Shown here: one piece after another, positions 1 to 8,765 of the stretch
Layout of the letters: every line of letters starts with the position of its first letter
How positions within the stretch are numbered: position 1 is the first letter of the stretch
NCBI GenBank assembly: GCA_023419315.1
Contig: JAEZYE010000054.1
Location: 9,868-73,867 of the forward strand
Origin: Pseudomonadota bacterium
GTDB taxonomy: Bacteria; Pseudomonadota; Gammaproteobacteria; Xanthomonadales; Xanthomonadaceae
Direction: 5' to 3'
DNA: 64,000 nt
The notes under the pieces: model-generated
Told to the model about the DNA's origin: nothing
What the model saw: the letters and a program-made list of their open reading frames with translations, nothing else
The model's database searches: none
Program-made: the position numbers and the translations under genes

Positions 1-1247
1 TCTACCTGGCTTTCGCCGCTTTCAGGAATGTCCAATCAGATCTCGGACATGCACCGCAGCAGGACGGCATTGAGGCAGACACGCATGGACGTGGACTTGC
101 AGCGGCCCCCGCTTCGTTCGTCGACGCCATTGCCATCGACTCGCTGTTCAACCATTCCAATCCACTTCGACTGCTTTCACTTCGCTCACAGATGGCGCGG
201 CGGCAGGATGGCAATCTGAAGTACGCTGACCGCCAGCTTCACCATGCATTGTTCAACGACGACGACGCCCCCTTCTTTCCGAAGCTTCCCACCCGGCGAA
301 GCGTATGCGAACGCGGGACCGCCGACATCGTCGGCCTGTATTTTTTTCTCGCTGACGACTTCTATCGCAACCTGCTGCAGATCGATCCCGGCATCATCTG
401 GGGACGCTTCACCATGGATGCCGTACAGCGCGCAACGGACTTCCGCCATCGCCATCTGCGCGAGGGTGACTCGCTGCATGAAGGTGATGCCTGGGCACAG
501 GAGCTGCTGCTGCGGCGACTCCAGCAACTCCTGAGAACGTGCTACCGGCAGGCAACGCTGCGCAGCGCGGAGTTTCTTTCGCTGCATGCAGCACTGGAAC
601 GCTACCTTCATCCCGCGCTCGCAGGTAGTGTGCAGCAGGGCCAGGTCTGGGGCATGCGGGATTTCTGGCCTGTCTGGGAATCCATGTGCCTGCATGATGC
701 CCTGCAACAGGCGAGCGACACGCACGGCACATCCGTCCTCACCTGTGACAGTACTTATCTCCCATCCCACCCCATCGCCATCGAGCAACGGGACACCTGG
801 GGACAGCGACAGCATTCAATGTTCGCCCATAACGGACTCTGTCGCCGTCCCGACCTGTTGCTGCAACGCGGCTCCGCGTACACCGTGGTCGATTTCAAGT
901 ACTACCCCATCGCACCCGACTGGCATCAGCGAAGCCGTCGCGACGAAGACGAGAAGGCGCCCTCCTTGAAGGAGAAAGCGCAGAAGGATCTGGACAACAT
1001 TGAGTTGTATGGACTTCTGCTGCACCGTCACCTTGCTGAGGTGGAGCAGGCATCGGCAACGATCACCCTGGAGTTCTGGCTCCCCGGAGGCGAAGCGCAG
1101 CGGATTCACATCCGCAGCTCGCCTGCCTGGAACCCACCACTAGAGGTAGTGACTCTTCCTCTGCCGGACATGATCAGGCGCTACGGAGAGCGACATGCCT
1201 TCAGCATGCGCGGCAACCACGCGCATACAGTTGCCAAAGCTGCGTGA
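1..1247 (+). CDS. LlaJI/McrC-like PD-(D/E)XK restriction endonuclease, 5'-partial
   Basis: The frame is open from base 3 to the TGA at 1245-1247, so the true start lies outside the window; the first internal ATG (192) is not needed as a start. About 220 residues after that Met there is a PD-(D/E)XK nuclease core: PD in RRPDLLLQ, then a DFK triad 13 residues later in YTVVDFKYY. A helix resembling the one after the McrC core follows (DLDNIELYGLLLH). This fits the LlaJI / McrC family, in which a nuclease works with a separate McrB-like GTPase encoded next to it. The partner would lie left of the window. Sampled rows are about 57-62% GC, against about 70% in a sampled row of the core genes, suggesting transfer. 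The nuclease call is good; the exact family is inferred. Confidence 0.62.
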   Translation, partial: YLAFAAFRNVQSDLGHAPQQDGIEADTHGRGLAAAPASFVDAIAIDSLFNHSNPLRLLSLRSQMARRQDGNLKYADRQLHHALFNDDDAPFFPKLPTRRSVCERGTADIVGLYFFLADDFYRNLLQIDPGIIWGRFTMDAVQRATDFRHRHLREGDSLHEGDAWAQELLLRRLQQLLRTCYRQATLRSAEFLSLHAALERYLHPALAGSVQQGQVWGMRDFWPVWESMCLHDALQQASDTHGTSVLTCDSTYLPSHPIAIEQRDTWGQRQHSMFAHNGLCRRPDLLLQRGSAYTVVDFKYYPIAPDWHQRSRRDEDEKAPSLKEKAQKDLDNIELYGLLLHRHLAEVEQASATITLEFWLPGGEAQRIHIRSSPAWNPPLEVVTLPLPDMIRRYGERHAFSMRGNHAHTVAKAA

Positions 1248-1337
1248 AGACAGACTGCTCAGGTGTGGGTCAGGCTTTTCACGCGGGCTGCTCGTGCTCC
1301 GCTGGCATGGTGGACGGGCATCCCCTTGGAGCCGCCC

Positions 1338-2294
1338 ATGCTTTCAGCCCGCGTCGCTTTGCTGTCCCTCACCTTGCTGGCACCTTCTGTCTTTGCGCAG
1401 GCTGCGCCTCTTGGCCTTCCCGCCCCGATCGCTGAAAAAGCCGGGCCGGACACCGCAGCACGCTCCGCCCTGCACGCCCAGGTGCTGCTGGATCGCGCGA
1501 ATTTCTCGCCGGGCCAGATCGACGGCGAAGTCGGCAGCAACCAGCGGCGCGCGGTGTCGGGTTTCCAGGCGGCGCACGGCCTGACCGTCACCGGTGAACT
1601 GGACGACGCGACCTGGAAGGCCCTGCAGGCTGATACGGTCACCCCCCTGGCCAGCTACACGCTGACCAGCGAGGATGTCGCCGGGCCGTTCCAAGCGGTG
1701 CCGAAGGGCCCCGCCGCACAGGCCAAACTGAAATCGCTGGGCTTCAACAACGTCGAAGAGTCGCTGGGCGAACGCTTCCACGCATCCCCTGAGCTGCTGA
1801 AGCTGCTCAATCCGGGCGTGGATCTGAGCAAGGCCGGCAACCGCATCCAGGTGCCCAACATCGCACCATCGGCACTGCCGAAGGCAGCCAAGGTGGTCGT
1901 CGACAAATCCGACTCGACCCTGCAACTGCTGGATGCCCAGGGCAAGGTGATCGCGCAGGTGCCTGTCTCATCCGGCAGCCAGCATGATCCGCTGCCGATC
2001 GGCGAATGGAAGATCCTGGGCGTTTACCGCGACCCGCCATTCCACTACAACCCCAAGCTGTTCTGGGATGCGCGCAAGGGCGAAAAGAAGGCGACGCTGC
2101 CGCCGGGTCCGAACAATCCGGTCGGCCGGGTCTGGATCGACCTGTCCAAGCCACACTACGGCCTGCATGGCACGCCCGAGCCCGGGCATGTCGGCAAGAC
2201 CGAGTCACATGGCTGCGTGCGCATGACCAACTGGGATGCACTGCGCGTGGCCGACGCAGTAGACACCTCGGTACCCGTGCTGATGCAGGAGTGA
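1338..2294 (+). CDS. L,D-transpeptidase with peptidoglycan-binding domain (YkuD family)
   Basis: Periplasmic enzyme predicted to form 3-3 crosslinks in peptidoglycan or attach proteins to it. The ATG at 1338 is chosen because it begins a signal peptide (LLSLTLLAPSVFAQA) and has TTGGAG upstream; an in-frame ATG at 1263 would add 25 non-signal residues. Residues about 40-95 are a PG_binding_1 repeat (SPGQIDGEVG, LTVTGELDDATW). The C-terminal half is the YkuD domain with the catalytic HGT...SHGCVRM signature, nucleophile Cys about 293 of 318. Four bases before the next gene, an M23 peptidase, so the two cell-wall enzymes are probably co-transcribed. Confidence 0.88.
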   Translation: MLSARVALLSLTLLAPSVFAQAAPLGLPAPIAEKAGPDTAARSALHAQVLLDRANFSPGQIDGEVGSNQRRAVSGFQAAHGLTVTGELDDATWKALQADTVTPLASYTLTSEDVAGPFQAVPKGPAAQAKLKSLGFNNVEESLGERFHASPELLKLLNPGVDLSKAGNRIQVPNIAPSALPKAAKVVVDKSDSTLQLLDAQGKVIAQVPVSSGSQHDPLPIGEWKILGVYRDPPFHYNPKLFWDARKGEKKATLPPGPNNPVGRVWIDLSKPHYGLHGTPEPGHVGKTESHGCVRMTNWDALRVADAVDTSVPVLMQE

Positions 2295-2298
2295 GCCG

Positions 2299-2982
2299 AT
2301 GCGCCTTTCTCAGCTGATCGTACTGGGCGTGCTGCTGGGACTGGGGGCCGGCTGGTGGCTGCACCGCGATGCAGGCGAGCCGGTAGCCGCCTCGCTGCCG
2401 GAAGCACAACCGGCAGCCGCTGTGGCGCCGGCGAAGGAATCCGTCGCGCCGCTCGCCACGGCCCCTGTCCCCGCCCCAACCGCACCGTCAGCCGCGCGGG
2501 CTGCGGATGCGCCGTCCGGCCTGCTGCTGCCGGTGCAGGGCGTCGCGGCCTCGCAGCTGCGCGACACCTTCACCGATGCGCGCAGCGAAGGCCGCGTGCA
2601 CGATGCCATCGACATCCTGGCCGATGCCGGTACGCCGGTACTCGCGGTGGCCGATGGCACGGTGGAAAAACTGTTCGACAGCAAACGCGGCGGCTTGACG
2701 ATCTACCAGTTCGAGCCCAGCGGACGCTGGTGCTACTACTACGCGCATCTGCAGCGCTATGCCGACGGCCTGGCGGAAAAGCAGGTGATCAAACGCGGGG
2801 AGGTGATCGGCTTCGTCGGCAGCACCGGCAACGCCAGTGCTGAGGCTCCGCACCTGCACTTCGAGGTGCATGTGCTGGGGCCGGAAAAACAGTGGTGGAA
2901 GGGAGAGTCGATCAATCCCTATCCGCTGCTGAAATCGGCGCCACTGATGCCCGGCGCTGCCAGCGCCGCAACGCCAGAGTAA
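2299..2982 (+). CDS. Membrane-anchored M23 family metallopeptidase
   Basis: LytM-type endopeptidase acting on peptidoglycan crossbridges in the periplasm. One N-terminal membrane segment (residues about 4-21) is followed by an Ala/Pro-rich linker to about residue 75 and then the M23 domain. The zinc and catalytic residues of an active enzyme are all present: H101 and D105 (GRVHDAIDIL), H150 (YYYAHLQ), H185 and H187 (HLHFEV). This contrasts with the degenerate NlpD domain elsewhere in the window. It begins 4 bases after the L,D-transpeptidase stop. Its 3' end overlaps a doubtful minus-strand frame. Confidence 0.85.
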   Translation: MRLSQLIVLGVLLGLGAGWWLHRDAGEPVAASLPEAQPAAAVAPAKESVAPLATAPVPAPTAPSAARAADAPSGLLLPVQGVAASQLRDTFTDARSEGRVHDAIDILADAGTPVLAVADGTVEKLFDSKRGGLTIYQFEPSGRWCYYYAHLQRYADGLAEKQVIKRGEVIGFVGSTGNASAEAPHLHFEVHVLGPEKQWWKGESINPYPLLKSAPLMPGAASAATPE

Positions 2983-3285
2983 TGACAGCCAACGGAGCCC
3001 CAGGAATCATCAGCAACAGCGCCGCCCTCTTCCAGAAGAAGAACGGCCACAGCCAGAGGTAATCGAGGTCGGTCAGCTTCAGCAGATCCAGCGGTGGCTG
3101 CAGCTCGATGTCTGCCGGTTGCCCCGCCAGCGGCGGATCGACCTCCAGCACGGTTATCCGCAACCATGAGCGGTCGCGTGGCAATGCGTCGCCGCGGCCG
3201 TGAAGTCTCCATGATCGGTGGGCGTATCGATGCGCAGCAGCACCCCTGGGTCCGCCCCTGTAGCGCACGTTGACACTCTGGTCAT
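2912..3285 (-). pseudogene. Possible frameshifted remnant of a small membrane protein gene
   Basis: The 402-base space between the M23 gene and purA holds no intact gene. On the minus strand an ATG at 3285 opens a 43-codon frame (containing GVLLRIDTPTDHGDFTAAA) that stops at 3154. A second frame takes over from about 3169 to the stop at 2912 and reads like real protein (WLRITVLEVDPPLAG, then a membrane segment YLWLWPFFFWKRAALLLMI and a basic end). Joined by one frameshift they would give about 124 residues. The 3' end overlaps the M23 gene by 71 bases tail to tail. No family was recognised. It may be a decayed gene or chance. Confidence 0.33.
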
Positions 3286-3324
3286 CGCGTCGCTTTCCCG
3301 CTGGCCCCTGCCGCTCAATAACGA

Positions 3325-3350
3325 AAAAGCCCCGCTTTCGCGGGGCTTTT
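3325..3350 (-). terminator. Rho-independent terminator after purA
   Basis: Perfect 11-bp stem AAAAGCCCCGC / GCGGGGCTTTT with a 4-base loop, followed on the minus strand by a run of T. It lies 35 bases beyond the purA stop. Arms and symmetry would let it work on the plus strand too. Confidence 0.85.
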
Positions 3351-3384
3351 GCGGTCACCTATGCCGGGCAGCGCCGGCGCTACC

Positions 3385-4677
3385 TCAGGCGAACGGATCC
3401 TGCAGCACCATGGTGTGGTCGCGGTCCGGGCCGGTGGAGACGATGCTGATCGGGCAGCCGGCCAGCTCTTCCAGCGAACGCAGGTAGGCGCGTGCGGCCG
3501 GCGGCAGGTCGTCCCACTGGGTGATGCCGTGGGTGTTCTCGCTCCAGCCCGGGAACTCCAGGTACACCGGGGTGCATTCTTCCCAGCCCTGCGCGTCCAG
3601 CGGCGCGTACTCGGTGCGCTTGCCGTTGTATTCGTAGGCGATGCAGACCTTCAGCTTTTCCATGCCATCCAGCACGTCCAGCTTGGTGATGCACAGGCCG
3701 CTGATGCCATTGATCTGCACAGCGCGCTTGAGCGCCACGATATCCATCCAGCCGCAGCGACGCGGGCGACCGGTCGAAGCGCCGTACTCCGCACCGCGAT
3801 CACGGATGCCCTGACCGATTTCGTCGTCCAGTTCGGTCGGGAACGGGCCGCCGCCGACACGCGTGGCGTACGCCTTGGCGATGCCGAGCACATAGTCGAT
3901 GGCATCGGCGCCGACGCCGGTGCCCGCGAGCGCGCCGCCGACGGTCGTGTTCGACGAAGTGACGTAGGGATACGTGCCGTGGTCGATATCGAGCAACGCG
4001 CCCTGCGCGCCTTCGAACAGCACGCGCTTGCCCTGCTTGCGCAGGTCATGGAGGATGCCGGCGACATCGGACTTCATCGGCTGTACGTAGTCGCCGAACG
4101 CCAGTGCTTCGTCATAGGTCTGCTGGAAGTCGACGGCGTCGACGCCGAGGTACTTGGTCAGCACGAAGTTGTGGTAATCCAGCGCGGCACGCAGTTTCTC
4201 GCCCAGTTGGTCCGGGTAGTGAAGGTCCGCGATGCGGATGCCGCGGCGCGCCACCTTGTCTTCATACGCCGGGCCAATACCGCGACCGGTCGTGCCGATC
4301 GCCTTGCCACCGGCGGCCTTTTCGCGTGCCTGATCCAGCGCGATGTGGTACGGCATGATCAGCGGCGCCGCCGGCGAGATCTTCAGGCGCGAGCGTACGT
4401 CGATGCCGCTGGTTTCCAGTTCCTCGATTTCCTTCTTCAGCGCGGCCGGGCTGATCACCACACCGTTGCCAATGAGGCACAACGCGTCCGGGCGCAGGAT
4501 GCCGGAGGGAATCAGGTGCAGAACGGTCTTCTTGCCGTTGATGACCAGCGTGTGGCCGGCGTTGTGGCCGCCCTGGAAACGGACGACGGCACCGATTTCC
4601 TCGGTGAGCAGATCGACGATTTTGCCTTTGCCTTCATCGCCCCATTGGGCTCCGAGCACGACAACTGACTGACCCAT
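3385..4677 (-). CDS. purA: Adenylosuccinate synthase
   Basis: Cytoplasmic enzyme joining IMP and aspartate with GTP, the first committed step to AMP. The 430-residue length matches the family. N-terminal GAQWGDEGKGK carries the catalytic Asp14, followed by GGHNAGHT with His42. GTTGRGIGPAYEDK and STGRPRRCG further on are IMP/GTP-binding family signatures. Start chosen at MGQSVVVLG (ATG 4677) with AGGAG just upstream on the minus strand; the open frame extends upstream but is not conserved-looking. A terminator separates it from the hflKC group, so it probably has its own promoter within 4678-4794. Confidence 0.97.
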   Translation of the reverse strand: MGQSVVVLGAQWGDEGKGKIVDLLTEEIGAVVRFQGGHNAGHTLVINGKKTVLHLIPSGILRPDALCLIGNGVVISPAALKKEIEELETSGIDVRSRLKISPAAPLIMPYHIALDQAREKAAGGKAIGTTGRGIGPAYEDKVARRGIRIADLHYPDQLGEKLRAALDYHNFVLTKYLGVDAVDFQQTYDEALAFGDYVQPMKSDVAGILHDLRKQGKRVLFEGAQGALLDIDHGTYPYVTSSNTTVGGALAGTGVGADAIDYVLGIAKAYATRVGGGPFPTELDDEIGQGIRDRGAEYGASTGRPRRCGWMDIVALKRAVQINGISGLCITKLDVLDGMEKLKVCIAYEYNGKRTEYAPLDAQGWEECTPVYLEFPGWSENTHGITQWDDLPPAARAYLRSLEELAGCPISIVSTGPDRDHTMVLQDPFA

Positions 4678-4794
4678 GCGGGTAACTCCTGCGGTATGGC
4701 GGCCATCGGGGCCGCTGGATGGACGTTCCGGATCCGGCGTGAAAATGCGGTCCACGCCATCGGGGAGCGGCCGCCGCGCCTGATCCCGACACGG

Positions 4795-4839
4795 AAAAAG
4801 CCGGCGGGTTGACTCTCGCGAGCGCCCGTCCGGCTTTTT
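4795..4839 (-). terminator. Terminator between the hflKC group and purA
   Basis: Arms AAAAAGCCGG (4795-4804) and CCGGCTTTTT (4830-4839) enclose a GC-rich loop that can pair further. Both strands have a T run after the stem, so it can act in either direction. It would end the transcript of hflK-hflC-DUF2065. The rest of 4678-4895 shows nothing else recognisable. Confidence 0.7.
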
Positions 4840-4895
4840 TGCATTATCCGGGTTTTGGGTGGAGGGGGCTACCTTCCCGCGCCCAGGCCGCTGGC

Positions 4896-5081
4896 TCAGT
4901 GCCGGAGCCACCAGAGCGCCAGCACTCCGGACGCCAGAATCAGCCCGCCGAACCATCGCAGCTGCCGGTCGCTCTGCTGCAGCAGTTGCAGGGCTGCCCG
5001 CTTCCAGGCGCCCGGCGCCACGAACAGGACCAGGCCTTCGAGTACGGCCACCAGGCACAACGCGGACAGCAATTCGGTCAC
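4896..5081 (-). CDS. DUF2065 (YjeT-like) small inner-membrane protein
   Basis: Small protein of 61 residues with two hydrophobic segments (SALCLVAVLEGLVLFVA and WFGGLILASGVLALWWL), the layout of the DUF2065/YjeT family, which lies between hflC and purA in many proteobacteria. Function is unknown. No ATG fits the family length; a GTG at 5081 preceded at proper distance by GGAG is chosen, with a second GTG two codons upstream (5087) as alternative. Follows hflC by 100 bases on the same strand, probably in the hflKC transcript. Confidence 0.8.
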   Translation of the reverse strand: MTELLSALCLVAVLEGLVLFVAPGAWKRAALQLLQQSDRQLRWFGGLILASGVLALWWLRH

Positions 5082-5181
5082 GACCACTCCGGCTTCGGGC
5101 CCACAAACAGGATGGAGCGCGGGGCCGCGGCCGACGCGCTCCATCGAAGGTTGCCGAAGCGCCTGCCCCGGCGTTGCCGGT

Positions 5182-6045
5182 TCAGCGATCCGACTTCAGG
5201 TACTGGAGGAACGGATCGTCCTTGTCGAGCAGGATGACGCTCTGGCCATCGCGGAACGACGCGCGGTAGGCATCCAGGCTGCGCTGGAACGCGAAGAATG
5301 CCGGGTCGCGATTGGCCGCTTCCGCATAGATGCGGGCGGCTTCCGCATCGCCCTCACCGCGCAGGCGCTGGGCGTCGCGCTCGGCTTCGGCCACCAGTAC
5401 CGTGCGATCGCGATCGGCCTGCGCGCGAATCGTGCGCGCCTGCTCCTCGCCTTCGGCCCGCAGCTTGCTGGCGACCTGCATGCGTTGCGCGCGCATGCGC
5501 TCGTATACCTGCTTGATGACTTCACTGTCGGTCGGCAGATCAATCTGCTTCAGCCGGATGTCGGTGATGCGCATGCCGAGCGTGGCCGCGCCTTCGTTGA
5601 TGGCGCTGAGCTGCTTGGCCACGATGTCGTTGCGATCGCCGGAAACCAGCTGCTGCAACGTGCGGGAGTTGATTTCGTTCTTGAGCGAGTCGGTGATGAT
5701 GGGCGCGAGGCGTTCGTCCGCGGCCTTTTCATCGCCACCGGTTGCGCGATAGAACGCACGCACGTCATCGATATAGCCGACGGCGAAAAAGTCGATGCTG
5801 ACGTCCTTGCGTTCCAGCGTCAGGTAGCGCTCGGGCGTGGTGTCGAGAATCTTGAAGCGGCGATCAAATACACGGGCGGTTTCGATCAGCGGCCACTTCA
5901 GGTGCAGGCCCGGCGGGACGTCGGCACGCGATACGCGGCCGAGGTTCAGGACCAGCGCGGTCTGATCTTCGCGAACCACGTAGACCGAGCCCATCAGGCC
6001 CAGGATGACAATGGCCAGCGTGACCAGGATGGCGGGGAATCTCAT
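5182..6045 (-). CDS. hflC: Protease modulator HflC
   Basis: SPFH/Band-7 inner-membrane protein that with HflK forms a large periplasmic cage around FtsH and tunes its proteolysis of membrane substrates. A single N-terminal membrane helix (residues about 4-24) is followed by the Band-7 domain (VVREDQTALVLNLGRV, PPGLHLKWPL) and a long charged coiled coil rich in Arg, Glu and Ala (residues about 180-250). 287 residues is usual. It starts 6 bases after the hflK stop, so the partners are co-translated. FtsH itself is encoded about 6 kb away on the same strand. Confidence 0.95.
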   Translation of the reverse strand: MRFPAILVTLAIVILGLMGSVYVVREDQTALVLNLGRVSRADVPPGLHLKWPLIETARVFDRRFKILDTTPERYLTLERKDVSIDFFAVGYIDDVRAFYRATGGDEKAADERLAPIITDSLKNEINSRTLQQLVSGDRNDIVAKQLSAINEGAATLGMRITDIRLKQIDLPTDSEVIKQVYERMRAQRMQVASKLRAEGEEQARTIRAQADRDRTVLVAEAERDAQRLRGEGDAEAARIYAEAANRDPAFFAFQRSLDAYRASFRDGQSVILLDKDDPFLQYLKSDR

Positions 6046-6051
6046 CGGGGC

Positions 6052-7173
6052 TTACTCCTCACGTCCGGTGCGGCGCGGATCGCGCTCGGCGTTGCGCAAT
6101 GGCGCGGTGCTTTCCACGGCAGGCATCACGACCTCACCGGGGACGACCGTCGTCGTGGGAGCAGTCGTGGTCGCCGGGGTTGCACCGGCCGGTTGCGGCA
6201 TTGGCACATAGATCAACTGGCGGCCATCGCCTCCGACCACCTTGCGGTTCTGGGACATCACTTCCTGCACGGTTTCCAGCCACAGGCGCTTGCGCGTCAC
6301 ATCGGGTGCATTGCGGTACTGCTCCTGCAACAGGCTGAAACGGGCGGCGTCACCCGTGGCGGCGGCGACCTTGGCGGTCTTGTAGCCATCAGCGGTGGTG
6401 CGCAGACGCGAAGCTTCACCGCGTGCTTCCGGCACCACGCGCGCCGCATACGCCTGCGCCTGGTTGACCAGGCTCTCGCGGATCTGCTGGGCGCTGTTCA
6501 CTTCGTCGAACGCGGGCTGCACTTCCTGCGGCGGACGTGCGTCCGGCAGGTTCAGTTCGGTCACGATCAGGCCGGTGCGGTACGCGTTGAGCGCGGCTTG
6601 CAAGCGCTCTTTCGAAGCGGCGGCCAGCGGGCCACGCACGCCGAGCACGGTGTCCAGATCGGAACGACCGACCTGCTCGCGCACTGCGCTCTGGGCGGCC
6701 TGCTTCAGGACCTCTTCGGCGTCGCGCGACCCATAGATGTAGAGCCGCGGATCGCTGATGCGGTACTGCACGTTGATGGAGATGGTGACGATGTTCTCGT
6801 CGCGCGTCAGGACCGGCACGGTGTTGCTGAAGGTGGCGATGCGCGTCGCATTGACCTTGCGCACGCTTTCCACCGGCCACGGCCATTTCAGGTTGGGTCC
6901 GGGCTGCATCACGCGCGAGAACTGGCCGAAACGCAGGACGACGCCGCGTTCCTGTTCGCCGATCAACTGGAAGCTGCTGAACAACAACCACAGCGCGAAG
7001 ATCACGCCGATCCAGCGTAAAGGTCCGTTGCCGTCGAAGGAATCGCGCAGGCGATTCATCAGATCACCCAGGCCACCGCCCTGGTTGCCACGCGGATCCC
7101 AGCCCCGCCGCTTGTCGTTGTTGCCGTTTCCGCCGCTGCCAGAGCCGCTGCTTCCAGGGGTGTTCCAGGCCAT
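6052..7173 (-). CDS. hflK: FtsH protease activity modulator HflK
   Basis: Partner of HflC in the FtsH-regulating membrane complex. The start MAWNTPGSSG (ATG 7173) gives 373 residues with the typical Gly/Asn-rich cytoplasmic N-terminus (GSGSGGNGNN, GWDPRGNQGGG). Next come one membrane helix (WIGVIFALWLLFSSFQLI), the Band-7 domain (VLRFGQFSRVMQPGPNLKWP) and a coiled-coil region. The C-terminus is Pro/Thr/Ala-rich. An upstream in-frame start at 7212 would add 13 residues not expected in the family. First gene of hflK-hflC-DUF2065. Confidence 0.95.
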   Translation of the reverse strand: MAWNTPGSSGSGSGGNGNNDKRRGWDPRGNQGGGLGDLMNRLRDSFDGNGPLRWIGVIFALWLLFSSFQLIGEQERGVVLRFGQFSRVMQPGPNLKWPWPVESVRKVNATRIATFSNTVPVLTRDENIVTISINVQYRISDPRLYIYGSRDAEEVLKQAAQSAVREQVGRSDLDTVLGVRGPLAAASKERLQAALNAYRTGLIVTELNLPDARPPQEVQPAFDEVNSAQQIRESLVNQAQAYAARVVPEARGEASRLRTTADGYKTAKVAAATGDAARFSLLQEQYRNAPDVTRKRLWLETVQEVMSQNRKVVGGDGRQLIYVPMPQPAGATPATTTAPTTTVVPGEVVMPAVESTAPLRNAERDPRRTGREE

Positions 7174-7354
7174 GCCCACTCCGTCGTCAATGATGCGCGG
7201 GCCACGACCCACGCGAGCCCGATTCTACAAGATTGGGATTCCAGCGGCCCGGACAAGAGCATGGCCCTGTCTGGAGCGCATTTTTTGTGCGATGTCGCGC
7301 GAACCGCCGCATCGCAACACTCGAACGGCGAGCGGCGGTGCGATTCGCGAACGC

Positions 7355-8656
7355 TCAGAACTCAGGCTCCACCTGCACCGGCAACAGCGCTTCCAGTGCA
7401 TGGCCGCCGGCTTCGCTCGCCAACCGGCGCGCATCGTTCAGGGCGATGTCCAGATCCAGATGCCAGCCGGATTCGTCGTGGCGTTCACTGCGTACCGCAC
7501 CCACCGCATGCAGTCGCGAACGCAGGCGCGCCGAATGCGCTCCCAGGTGCACGGTGCCGATGATCCGCTCCAGCCCCAGGCGCTGCGCCAGCGCCTGCCT
7601 GAGCTCGGGCAGGCCGACGCCGTCGCGCGCCGAGATCCACACGCGTTCGCGCCCTTCATTGGGTTGATCGTGGCGCGGCTCGGCGCCATCGATGCGATCG
7701 ATCTTGTTGAACACCAGCACCTGCGGAATGTCACCGGCGCCGATGGCCTGCAGCACTTCGTCGACCTGCGCGATGCGTTCCTCGCGGATGGGATCGGCAG
7801 CATCCACGACATGCAGCAGCAGATCGGCCTCGCGTGCTTCGGACAGTGTCGAACGGAACGCCGCCACGAGTTCGTGCGGAAGATCGCGGACGAAACCCAC
7901 CGTATCGGCCAACACCACGCCGCCTCCGGGCAGTTCGATGCGACGCACCGTGGGATCAAGCGTGGCAAACAGTTGATCCGCAGCGTAGGCCTCGGCGCCG
8001 GTCAGCGCATTGAACAACGTGGATTTGCCGGCATTGGTGTAGCCGACCAGCGCCACGCGCGGCAGTTCGCTGCGCACGCGCGCGCGCCGCATCTGGGTGC
8101 GCTGCACTTCCACCTTTTCCAGACGCTTCTGCAATTGCTCCACGCGCTTCTGCAACAGGCGGCGGTCGGTTTCCAACTGCGTTTCGCCCGGTCCGCGCAA
8201 ACCGATCGAACCGCCACGCTGGCGCTCCAGGTGGGTCCAGCCGCGGATCAGGCGCGTTGCCATGTGCTTGAGCTGGGCGAGTTCGACCTGCAATTTGCCT
8301 TCGTGGCTTCGGGCCCGCTGGGCGAAGATGTCCAGGATCAGGCCGGTGCGGTCGAGTACGCGCCGCTGCAGGATTTTTTCCAGGTTGCGTTCCTGGCCGG
8401 GCGAAAGCGGATGGTTGACCAGCACCAGGTCCGCACCCGTCGCTTCAGCAGCGGCCTTGATTTCGTCGAGCTTGCCGGTCCCGATCAGCGTTGACGGGTT
8501 GGGCCGATCGATGCGGGCCGTCAGCAACGCGGCGATGCTGGCGCCGGCGGACCGGGCCAGATCGGTGAATTCTTCTGCAGCACCGTCGTCCGGCGGGCCG
8601 CCGGCGTGGGGCTGGATCAGCAGTGCGTGTTCGCCTTTGCGGGAACGTTCGAACAT
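7355..8656 (-). CDS. hflX: Ribosome-associated GTPase HflX
   Basis: GTPase that binds the 50S subunit and splits stalled or heat-stressed 70S ribosomes. The N-terminal glycine-rich HflX domain includes LIGTGKLDEI and GGSIGLRGPGETQLETD (residues about 148-164), then a coiled coil and the G domain. G-domain motifs are the P-loop GYTNAGKST at residues 205-213, DTVGF at 251-255 and NKID near residue 320. 433 residues is usual. It lies between hfq and hflK, the common hfq-hflX-hflKC arrangement; 180 bases separate it from hflK. Confidence 0.96.
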   Translation of the reverse strand: MFERSRKGEHALLIQPHAGGPPDDGAAEEFTDLARSAGASIAALLTARIDRPNPSTLIGTGKLDEIKAAAEATGADLVLVNHPLSPGQERNLEKILQRRVLDRTGLILDIFAQRARSHEGKLQVELAQLKHMATRLIRGWTHLERQRGGSIGLRGPGETQLETDRRLLQKRVEQLQKRLEKVEVQRTQMRRARVRSELPRVALVGYTNAGKSTLFNALTGAEAYAADQLFATLDPTVRRIELPGGGVVLADTVGFVRDLPHELVAAFRSTLSEAREADLLLHVVDAADPIREERIAQVDEVLQAIGAGDIPQVLVFNKIDRIDGAEPRHDQPNEGRERVWISARDGVGLPELRQALAQRLGLERIIGTVHLGAHSARLRSRLHAVGAVRSERHDESGWHLDLDIALNDARRLASEAGGHALEALLPVQVEPEF

Positions 8657-8702
8657 GGAACAGAGGTGGCCTGGAAAGTGAAGGGAATGGCGTCAGCGAC
8701 GC

Positions 8703-8730
8703 GTCCCCCTGACATGGGGACACGGTCCCC
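8703..8730. repeat. REP-like alternating palindrome between hfq and hflX
   Basis: GTCCCC (8703-8708), GGGGAC (8716-8721) and GTCCCC (8725-8730) follow each other, so the middle block can pair with either neighbour. The second choice gives a tight hairpin with a 3-base loop. The composition resembles REP palindromes mobilised by RAYT transposases, but no second copy was noticed in this window. It has no T run, so it is not an obvious terminator. Confidence 0.35.
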
Positions 8731-8765
8731 GGATTTCACCCTTTCCGCCCCGATACGCCGAAGCC

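Noticed and set aside
4855..7020. 721-codon open frame on the plus strand
   Set aside because: Antisense to DUF2065, hflC and hflK. No motif or ribosome site supports it.
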